From assembly GCF_014639535.1 (NCBI RefSeq), contig NZ_BMGA01000001.1:930001-994000 (forward strand): a stretch of DNA of 64,000 nucleotides, read 5' to 3'. Below are positions 54,201-60,685 of the stretch, in pieces. The number at the start of each line of letters is the position of its first letter. Position 1 is the first letter of the stretch. Made by a program: the position numbers and the translations under genes. The notes beneath the pieces are model-generated. The model was given only the letters and a program-made list of their open reading frames with translations. It searched no databases and had not been told where the DNA came from. The stretch is from Flavobacterium palustre. Lineage in GTDB: Bacteria > Bacteroidota > Bacteroidia > Flavobacteriales > Flavobacteriaceae.

Positions 54201-54430
54201 CTGTTTGGACTTTAAAAGAGGAAGGCAAAGGATACCTTTTTTATCTGTCAAAAACCAATAAAACGTCTGTTGATTTAGCAAAATATTCAGGTACTTATGA
54301 GGTGTTTTGGATTAATCCTGAAAACGGAAATGTTATTTCCAAAGAAACAATTCAGGGGAAAAACATTGCTACTTTAACAGCACCGCAGGCAAAAGAAACT
54401 AAAATTGTAGCATATATTAAAAAGAAATAA
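51272..54430 (+). CDS. Large exported protein: N-terminal beta-helix fused to a C-terminal TIM-barrel-like domain
   Basis: This 1052-residue protein has a signal peptide ending near residue 34 (NSFAQNSF). Residues about 60-540 read as a pectin-lyase-type beta-helix (DATATIQAAIDYVATL, GTVLLDKGIFKVSG, GIVLRGSGAGNNGTVLLGTG). Residues about 605-970 read as a TIM-barrel-like domain (PWWRGSLRESEIAKSRPHITRF, LWYEQRMADHERIRRMDADVWAPFYEQ). A C-terminal beta domain ends it (YEVFWINPENGNVIS), similar in style to the collagen-binding-like domain of GH140. It may correspond to the DUF6298 family; this is uncertain. It ends 3 bp before GH140, so the two are probably co-expressed. Activity is unknown. Confidence 0.6.
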   Translation: MNFIKLKYRILSKQDVMIISCFVLFFSFKNSFAQNSFPTIVKDKTSKVVRTQDNSGNQIPDFSFAGYRAGAEAIPGIAVKAYVSHISGDATATIQAAIDYVATLKPDANGFRGTVLLDKGIFKVSGVLELKESGIVLRGSGAGNNGTVLLGTGTNREAIVNISGINNRVLKDKFQLADEFTALGATTLALKNTANIKKGDRILVNTPITQQWIDKLGMVDFGAETGWIGWKKDDFVIRADREVTQVQGNKITIDAPLTNALDEKLSQSEVVVYNWSGRIHNVGVENLTLKSEFDTTNPKDEQHRWHGISIQNAEDIWVRQINFEQFAGGAVSILKSVKRITVEDCISLNPISEIAAHRRNTFYTEGQQTLFQRCYSEYGYNDFAVGGYATAGPNVFLQCQSYLPYSFSGSIGSWATGILFDVVLIDGNAISFKNKEQDARGLGWNAANSVIWESSASKIENYSPPTADNWAFGVWAQWAGNGHWADVNNHISPRSLYYALLEQRLGKLPMPAQILDLGTEPSSSPTVQQAAILTAESRKPQTTLKQWIIEAAVRNPIAVNPSKAKVFNEVKSGAKSTEVAATITIKNGLLVSDKGLLTGETIDVPWWRGSLRESEIAKSRPHITRFVPGHYGLGYTDSLSETVQFLVDNNKVALDHNYGLWYEQRMADHERIRRMDADVWAPFYEQPFDRTGQGTAWDHLSKYDLTRFNTWYWERLKTFADLAAQQNKILMNQQYFQHNILEAGAHWSSSPWRPANNINNTGLPEPPPYMGDKRIFIAEQFYDVKNENIKKLHQGFIEKSLDNFKDNSNVLQFTSAEYTGPLTFMQFWIDVAANYQKTHSGKSKIALSATKDVQDAILNDSKRAAAVDVIDIRYWYYKEDGSLYAPEGGKNLAPRQHARQMKVGKETEVQTYRAVREYRDKYVDKAVIYNTPGANRLGWSVLMAGGSLPALPKITVPGFYESLVNMKTAQDENYDSAVWTLKEEGKGYLFYLSKTNKTSVDLAKYSGTYEVFWINPENGNVISKETIQGKNIATLTAPQAKETKIVAYIKKK

Positions 54431-54433
54431 AAA

Positions 54434-55837
54434 ATGAAATTAGCTAAGACGATTGGAAGAATAATTACTCTTGTAGGATTGAGTTTGGTAACAGTTTCTG
54501 CTCAGGCACAGAAATCGGTGAAACCTTTACAAAAACTTCAAGTTTCTAAGAACCAACATTACTTTGTTACTGAAGATGGAAAACCATTTTTCTGGTTGGG
54601 TGATACAGGCTGGTTAGCCTTTGGAAAATTAGACAGAGACGGCATTGTTCAGTATTTGCAGGATCGAAAGGCAAAAGGATTCAATGTAGTTCAGGTGATG
54701 GTTTTGCACAACATCAATGCAGTGAATGTATATGGCGATAAAGCTTTGGTCAATGATGATGTCTCAAGACCAATAACCACTCCAGGCAATGATTTCAATA
54801 ATAAGGAAGAATATGATTATTGGGATCATGTTGACTATACTTTGGATGTGGCTCAAAAAAACGGAATCTATGTTGCCATGGTACCGGTTTGGGGAACTAA
54901 TATTAGCAGTAAAGACAGCAAAGTAACTTTGGCTCAGGTTGAAAAATATGCAAAATTTTTAGCCGATAGATATAAAAACAGAACCAATGTGATTTGGCTT
55001 AACGGAGGTGATACTTATGGCGATAAATTCACAGATATCTGGAATGCTATAGGGAATATTTTAAAGACGAATAATCCGGATCAATTAGTGACTTTCCATC
55101 CATTTGGTCGCACGGATTCTTCTGAAAATTATCATAATGCAAGTTGGCTGGATTTCAATATGTTCCAATCCGGTCACAGAAGATACGATCAGGATACGGT
55201 AAAAACGGCTTTCAAAGAAGACAATTACAAATTTGTGCATAGAGATTGGGATTTAAAACCAACAAAACCAACATTAGACGGAGAGCCATCTTATGAAGGA
55301 ATTCCACACGGTTTGCACGATACCTTACAACCAAAATGGAATGCCGGTGACGTAAGACGTTATGGATATTGGTCTGTTTTTGCAGGTGGTGCAGGTTATA
55401 CTTACGGACACAATGCCGTAATGCAAATGTTTAGAAAAGGAGACAACCCAGCCTACGGCAATAAAGAATTATGGACATCAGCTATTAATGCACCGGGAGC
55501 GGGACAAATGGTGTACATCAAAAAATTAATGCTGGAATTTCCTTATTTAGAACGTGTTCCGGATCAATCATTAGTTGCTAATCAAGGAGAGAAATACGAT
55601 TATCTGATAGCAACCAGAGGGAAAAATTACGCTTTTATTTACACATACACAGGCAGAAAAATCGCCGTGAATATGGGTAAAATTGCAGGAAATAAAGTAA
55701 CGGCAACTTGGTACAATCCAAGAAACGGACAAAAAACTAAAATAGGAACTTTTGAAAATAAAGGAATTAAAGAATTCCAGTCTTCCGGCAAAAAAGAAGA
55801 CGGAAATGACTGGGTATTAATTTTAAAATCAAAATAA
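54434..55837 (+). CDS. GH140-type apiosidase (DUF4038 + collagen-binding-like domain)
   Basis: This 467-residue protein has a signal peptide ending near residue 25 (SAQAQKS). A TIM barrel at about 35-360 carries the GH140 blocks KPFFWLGDTGWLAFGKLDRDG, VIWLNGGDTYGDKF with candidate Asp193, and TLDGEPSYEGIPHG with candidate Glu284. The C-terminal beta domain (about 380-467) resembles the collagen-binding-like module of the family. Characterised GH140 enzymes release apiose-linked side chains from rhamnogalacturonan II. It lies next to the beta-helix fusion and before GH28. Confidence 0.82.
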   Translation: MKLAKTIGRIITLVGLSLVTVSAQAQKSVKPLQKLQVSKNQHYFVTEDGKPFFWLGDTGWLAFGKLDRDGIVQYLQDRKAKGFNVVQVMVLHNINAVNVYGDKALVNDDVSRPITTPGNDFNNKEEYDYWDHVDYTLDVAQKNGIYVAMVPVWGTNISSKDSKVTLAQVEKYAKFLADRYKNRTNVIWLNGGDTYGDKFTDIWNAIGNILKTNNPDQLVTFHPFGRTDSSENYHNASWLDFNMFQSGHRRYDQDTVKTAFKEDNYKFVHRDWDLKPTKPTLDGEPSYEGIPHGLHDTLQPKWNAGDVRRYGYWSVFAGGAGYTYGHNAVMQMFRKGDNPAYGNKELWTSAINAPGAGQMVYIKKLMLEFPYLERVPDQSLVANQGEKYDYLIATRGKNYAFIYTYTGRKIAVNMGKIAGNKVTATWYNPRNGQKTKIGTFENKGIKEFQSSGKKEDGNDWVLILKSK

Positions 55838-55854
55838 AGCTATATAAACGATAT

Positions 55855-55930
55855 TTTTTCGGTTTCGATTCCCTTGCCTTTGGAAAGGGATTGGGTGAGG
55901 TTCCTGAAGAGTTTTTGTTAGAACACATAT
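55855..55930. repeat. CCCTTGCCTTTGGAAAGGGA-type intergenic repeat
   Basis: CCCTTGCCTTTGGAAAGGGA is a near-perfect palindrome followed by TTGGGTGAGGTTCC. It lies between GH140 and GH28 and produces a false upstream ATG at 55891. Confidence 0.55.
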
Positions 55931-55944
55931 TTAAAAGTCATACT

Positions 55945-57522
55945 ATGAGAATTAAAAATATACTACTGGTACTTTGTTTTCTTATCGGATTCAATGTTGC
56001 CAATGCTAAAAATGAAGGTTGGATCAACATTCTGAATGCAGGCGGAAACAACAAAGGCCTTCTTTGTACTGAAGCCATCCAAAAAGCCATTGATATAGCT
56101 TCTAAAAATGGAGGCGGAACTATCTATTTCCCTGCCGGAGAATATTTAACAGGAGCTTTAAAATTAAAAAGTAATATCTGTATTTATGTAGATGCAGGGG
56201 CTGTTTTAAAATTCTCTGATAATTTTGATCATTATCTCCCTTATGTAGAAATGCGTTACGAGGGAATTATGATGAAAACGTTTTCACCATTATTTTACGC
56301 TAAAGATGCCGAAAATATTAGTATCAAAGGAAATGGTGTTATCGACGGACAGGGGAAAGCCTGGTGGAATGAAGTGTACCGAATTGAAAGTGCCAAAGGT
56401 CCAATTCCGGAGACTAAATACCAAACTATGTGGGTTGAACAAAATAAAGGAATTGAGTATGAGGCTTATTACAAAAGAACTATTGATAAGCATTTTTTCA
56501 GACCTTCTTTTTTCCAGGTGCTGAATTGTAAAAATATATTGATCGAAGGAGTTACGTTCAAAAATTCTCCTTTTTGGACCATAAATCCGGAGTTTTGCGA
56601 TAATGTTACCATTACAGGAATTACGATTAACAACCCGCATTCGCCTAATACCGACGGAATCAATCCGTCTTCCTGCAAAAATGTTCATATTTCTAATTGT
56701 CATATTAGTGTGGGTGACGACTGTATTACCATCAAATCAGGAAGAGATGCCGATGGTAGAAAATATGGCATGGCGACTGAAAATGTTACGATTACCAATT
56801 GTACAATGTTAAGTGGTCATGGTGGAGTGGTGATTGGAAGCGAAATGTCGGGCGGAATTAAAAAAATTACGATTTCCAACTGTGTTTTCGATGGTACCGA
56901 CAGAGGAATCCGTTTGAAATCGGCTCGTGGTCGTGGTGGGGTTGTTGAAGATATCCGTGTGGATAATATTGTGATGAACAACATCAAAGAAAATGCTATT
57001 ATAATGGATTTGTTCTACGATAAATCAAGCAAAGAAGAACCGGTTTCGGAAAGAACACCTATTTTTAGAAACATCCATATTAGTAATTTAACCGGAACGA
57101 AGGTTAAAAAAGCAGGAACGATTAATGGAATTACTGAAATGCCGGTTCAAAATGTTTCTTTTTCCAATATCAACATTCAGGCAGAAGATGGATTTTCATT
57201 GAACACCGCTGATAATGTAGAATTTCATGATGCAAAAATCACTACTACTATGGGAGCTTCATTTAAAATTGAAATTTCCAATAATTTGATTTTGGATAAT
57301 GTAGCTACCATGAAACCGATTGTCAATACACCATTGATTAAATTAACGGATGTTTCTAATGTGATGATTAATAATAACTTCCCAATGTTTGCTACGGATG
57401 TTTTCTTAGAAGCTGATGGTGCTAAAACTAAAGGAATCTATTTGAAAAACAACGTTTTTAATAATGTGAAGAAAGTAGTCAATAAAGGAGCTGCTTTGAG
57501 TGATGGTGCTGTTGTTGAATAA
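55945..57522 (+). CDS. Polygalacturonase-type glycoside hydrolase family 28
   Basis: This 525-residue protein has a signal peptide ending near residue 22 (FNVANAKN). The GH28 beta-helix carries all family motifs: NTDG (235-238), GDDC (257-260, catalytic Asp258 and Asp259), GHGG (291-294, His292) and RLK (323-325) in the place of RIK. A helical insertion with WNEVYRIESAKG lies before the motifs. It hydrolyses alpha-1,4-galacturonan or terminal galacturonate; exo-acting types are common in such loci. The ATG at 55891 lies in a repeat and is not used. Confidence 0.93.
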   Translation: MRIKNILLVLCFLIGFNVANAKNEGWINILNAGGNNKGLLCTEAIQKAIDIASKNGGGTIYFPAGEYLTGALKLKSNICIYVDAGAVLKFSDNFDHYLPYVEMRYEGIMMKTFSPLFYAKDAENISIKGNGVIDGQGKAWWNEVYRIESAKGPIPETKYQTMWVEQNKGIEYEAYYKRTIDKHFFRPSFFQVLNCKNILIEGVTFKNSPFWTINPEFCDNVTITGITINNPHSPNTDGINPSSCKNVHISNCHISVGDDCITIKSGRDADGRKYGMATENVTITNCTMLSGHGGVVIGSEMSGGIKKITISNCVFDGTDRGIRLKSARGRGGVVEDIRVDNIVMNNIKENAIIMDLFYDKSSKEEPVSERTPIFRNIHISNLTGTKVKKAGTINGITEMPVQNVSFSNINIQAEDGFSLNTADNVEFHDAKITTTMGASFKIEISNNLILDNVATMKPIVNTPLIKLTDVSNVMINNNFPMFATDVFLEADGAKTKGIYLKNNVFNNVKKVVNKGAALSDGAVVE

Positions 57523-57546
57523 GAAATGTTTTTTAGACATAATATT

Positions 57547-57616
57547 TGTCATTCCGACGAAGGAGGAATCTCATTAAGTACTCACATTATGTGATTTCTC
57601 GTTCCTCGAAATGACA
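57547..57616. repeat. CATTCCGACGAAGGAGGAA repeat, degraded copy E
   Basis: The left arm is intact at 57547-57570. The right arm is changed (TTTCTCGTTCCTCGAAATGACA in two pieces: TTTCTCGTTCCTC, GAAATGACA). It sits 24 bp past the GH28 stop. Confidence 0.75.
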
Positions 57617-57687
57617 AACGGATAGTTTTGGAGAATAAATTGAACCTTTTTTTAGTCATTCCAAATGTATTAATACAGAAATTAGTA

Positions 57688-58602
57688 ATGAAAAAAATAA
57701 TACTTATACTAATAGTTAGCTTATCTGTTTTGAGTTGTTCCAATTCGAAACAAGCTTATCTGTTCACTTCTTTCAGGGAACCGGCAACAGCAGGTTTATA
57801 TCTGGCTTCCAGCGAAGATGGTTACCATTGGAAAGATTTGGGCGGTCCTTATTTAAAACCCGAAGCTGGGAAAAGTAAAATCATGAGAGATCCTTCCATT
57901 GTAAAAGGTAAAAATGATGTGTATCACATGGTTTGGACTACCGATTGGAAAGGTGGAGACGGTTTTGGCTATGCCAGTTCCAAGGATTTAATTCATTGGT
58001 CAGAGCAACAATACATTCACGTGATGAAAAACGAACCAGAAGTGGTGAATGTCTGGGCACCTGAAATTTTCTATGATGATGAGCAGGATCAATACATCAT
58101 TATTTGGGCTTCTACCATTCCGTTTCGATATGCAAAAGGACAGGAAGAAGAGAAAAACAATCATCGTATGTATTATGTTACGACTAAAGATTTCAAAACG
58201 TTTTCGGATACCAAATTGTTTTTCGAACCTGGTTTCAGTGTGATTGATTGTGTACTTTTAAAGCGAGCTAAAAACGATTATGTTTTGGTTTTAAAAGACA
58301 ACACCCGACCAATGCGAAACATAAAAGTGGCTTTTGGAAAAACACCTTTAGGGCCATTCGAAAATATCTCTGAACCATTAACAGCTTATCTTTCTGAAGG
58401 ACCTACAGTTTTAAAGAAAGATAATGATTGGTTGATTTATTATGATAATTACGGAGCCAAAAATTATCAGGCAATCCGTACTTCGGATTTCAAGAATTTT
58501 GAAAACGTAAGTTCAAAAATTCAACTTCCGGAAGGACACAAGCACGGAACGATTACAACTATTTCAAAGAAAAAGTTGAAAAAGCTAATAGAAAAAAAGT
58601 AA
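57688..58602 (+). CDS. Glycoside hydrolase family 43-type lipoprotein
   Basis: This 304-residue lipoprotein has lipobox VLSC (Cys17). The five-bladed propeller has the GH43 base position in KIMRDPSIVKG (Asp). Further catalytic acids are in NVWAPEIFYDD and SEGPTVLKKDNDWLIYYDNYG (Glu). Blades repeat the pattern GYHWKDLGGP, DLIHWSEQQYI and KDFKTFSDTKLF. It would act as an exo-arabinofuranosidase or galactosidase on pectin side chains, exposed on the envelope surface. An in-frame TTG at 57628 would place 20 residues ahead of the lipoprotein signal and is rejected. Confidence 0.8.
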   Translation: MKKIILILIVSLSVLSCSNSKQAYLFTSFREPATAGLYLASSEDGYHWKDLGGPYLKPEAGKSKIMRDPSIVKGKNDVYHMVWTTDWKGGDGFGYASSKDLIHWSEQQYIHVMKNEPEVVNVWAPEIFYDDEQDQYIIIWASTIPFRYAKGQEEEKNNHRMYYVTTKDFKTFSDTKLFFEPGFSVIDCVLLKRAKNDYVLVLKDNTRPMRNIKVAFGKTPLGPFENISEPLTAYLSEGPTVLKKDNDWLIYYDNYGAKNYQAIRTSDFKNFENVSSKIQLPEGHKHGTITTISKKKLKKLIEKK

Positions 58603-58610
58603 AATACAAT

Positions 58611-58670
58611 GCCACAGATTTTACAGATTAAAAGGATTAGAAATCTTTAAAATCCGTGAAATCTGTGGCA
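58611..58670. repeat. GCCACAGATT palindromic repeat
   Basis: GCCACAGATTTTACAGATT and AATCCGTGAAATCTGTGGC form the arms around an AT-rich centre. It belongs to the CACAGATTAA group and fills the gap between the GH43 and propeller genes. Confidence 0.7.
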
Positions 58671-58687
58671 AAAAAAATTAAATAACA

Positions 58688-60562
58688 ATGATTTTATTTC
58701 AAAACATAAAAAGCAATATTGCAACGGCAACAACAATTTTGTTGACTTGCGGAGCAATCCAATCTGTTGTTGCACAAAACGATACGGTAAAATATGTTGG
58801 AAAAACCCTTTCTAATATCGATTATCATCATGGGCAATTGAGTCCGGCAGTGGGAGTTCATGCTACGCAAATTATGCGTGCCAGCCGTGAACATCCTGAA
58901 AAAGCCGACGGTTTTGGCTGGACTTACAATCACCAGCCGATGATGGCCTATTGGAATAATACTTTTTATTTGCATTATCTGAGTGATCCATCGGGAGAAC
59001 ATATTCCGCCAAGTCAAACGCTGATTATGACTTCTAAAGATGGAAATATCTGGACAAAGCCTAAGGTGATTTTTCCTATCTATCGCATTCCTGACGGTTG
59101 GAAAAAAGAAGGTGTGGAAGGTGTAGCTAAAAATTTGGATGCCATCATGCACCAGCGTATGGGATTTTATACTTCTTCGGATAAAAAATTGTACGCCTTA
59201 GGATATTATGGCATTGCGATGGATGAAAAAGACGATCCGAATGACGGAAAAGGAATCGGTCGTGTGATTCGTGAGATCAAGAAAGACGGAAGTTTTGGTC
59301 CTATTTATTTCATTCGATACAATAAAACCTGGGATAAATCTAAATCGGCATTTCCATTTTATACGCAGTCAAATGACAAATATTTGAAGAAAGCTTGTGC
59401 CGAAATCCTTTCTAAACCACTGGTTTTACAACAATGGGTGGAAGAAGCCGATCGCGATGACGAATTGATTCCGTTACAAAAACCGTATAAAGCTTTTAGT
59501 TATTACCATTTGCCAAATGGAAACGTAGTAGGTTTATGGAAACACGCTTTAACTTCGGTGAGTAAAGATGGCGGGAAAACCTGGGGATATACACCTTTAC
59601 GCGCACCCGGTTTTGTGAACAGTAATGCTAAAATCTGGGGACAAAAAACATCGGATAATCGTTATGCTACCTTGTACAATCCGTCTGAATATCGTTGGCC
59701 ATTGGCTATTTCAACTTCTGACGATGGGTTAAATTATAAAGATTTATTATTGGTTCATGGAGAAATCAGCCCAATGCGATACGGAGGAAACTATAAATCA
59801 GCTGGTCCGCAATATGTTCGCGGAATTACCGAAGATAACGGAACACCGCCTGATGGAAAAATTTGGGTAGGTTATAGCGTGAACAAAGAAGACATTTGGG
59901 TGGCTTCGATTCCAGTTCCGGTGACTTCAGTTGTGAAAGAAAATGTAAACGATGTTTTCAATAATTTGGCTAATGGCGAAGAATTGAAGATGTGGAATAC
60001 CTATGATCTTTCTTGGGCTTCGGCTAAAATTGAAAAGAAAGCCGATGGCGTAAAATGGCTGACTTTAAGAGACCACGACATGTTTGATTATTCCCGTGTG
60101 GAGCGAGTGATTCCTTTTGCTCAAAAAATGGAAGCTACGTTTACAGTAAAACCGGAACAAAATAATCACGGTGTATTACAAGTTGAATTTCAAAACCGTC
60201 AAGGACTTCCTGCGGTACGATTAGTATTTGATTCGAATGGAGAAATAACGGCAAAAAATGGTGCCCGCTCTGGCGGTGTTGCCAAATACGAAGCTGGGAA
60301 AGAATATACCGTTACGGTTAAGTTAGATGTAAAAACACGTTCTTACACAGTAAAAGTAAATGATGGTAAAGAATCAACACGTATTTTTTATGCTCCAGTT
60401 GATGGTTTTGAACGCATCATGTTTAGAACCGGGGAACAACGTTACAATCCAAATCCGGATACAGCGCCTGATACAGAAGATTATGATGATTTAAAAAACA
60501 CAGGTATGGAAATCCCGGATGCTGTTTTTAATATTAAATCATTGGTCACAAAAAAGTTATAG
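58688..60562 (+). CDS. Asp-box beta-propeller protein with C-terminal lectin-like domain
   Basis: This 624-residue protein has a signal peptide ending near residue 30 (QSVVAQND). Residues about 60-420 form a six- or seven-bladed propeller with three Asp-box motifs: TSKDGNIW, SKDGGKTW and SDDGLNY. A YRIP segment (IYRIPDGW) recalls sialidases but is placed later than their usual RIP motif. Residues about 430-600 form a beta-sandwich (MEATFTVKPEQNNHGVLQVEF). Activity is unknown; propellers of this kind include sialidase-like hydrolases and the GH145/PL42 enzymes of rhamnose-glucuronate linkages. It lies next to a rhamnosidase, which fits action on a rhamnose-bearing side chain. Confidence 0.6.
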   Translation: MILFQNIKSNIATATTILLTCGAIQSVVAQNDTVKYVGKTLSNIDYHHGQLSPAVGVHATQIMRASREHPEKADGFGWTYNHQPMMAYWNNTFYLHYLSDPSGEHIPPSQTLIMTSKDGNIWTKPKVIFPIYRIPDGWKKEGVEGVAKNLDAIMHQRMGFYTSSDKKLYALGYYGIAMDEKDDPNDGKGIGRVIREIKKDGSFGPIYFIRYNKTWDKSKSAFPFYTQSNDKYLKKACAEILSKPLVLQQWVEEADRDDELIPLQKPYKAFSYYHLPNGNVVGLWKHALTSVSKDGGKTWGYTPLRAPGFVNSNAKIWGQKTSDNRYATLYNPSEYRWPLAISTSDDGLNYKDLLLVHGEISPMRYGGNYKSAGPQYVRGITEDNGTPPDGKIWVGYSVNKEDIWVASIPVPVTSVVKENVNDVFNNLANGEELKMWNTYDLSWASAKIEKKADGVKWLTLRDHDMFDYSRVERVIPFAQKMEATFTVKPEQNNHGVLQVEFQNRQGLPAVRLVFDSNGEITAKNGARSGGVAKYEAGKEYTVTVKLDVKTRSYTVKVNDGKESTRIFYAPVDGFERIMFRTGEQRYNPNPDTAPDTEDYDDLKNTGMEIPDAVFNIKSLVTKKL

Positions 60563-60685
60563 TTTTTTACCATTAAGAAATTAAGGAAATTTAGCTGAAT
60601 GCACCTAATGATATTAATGTCTTAATTAAAGATCTACAAAAATAAATCGGCGTAAATCTGCAAGATCTGCGTGCAACTAAAAATT

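Noticed and set aside
59939-59955. TGTAAACGATGTTT resembling a LacI-type site within the Asp-box propeller gene
   Set aside because: Only the left half matches the palindrome and it lies deep in a coding region, so a chance match is likely.
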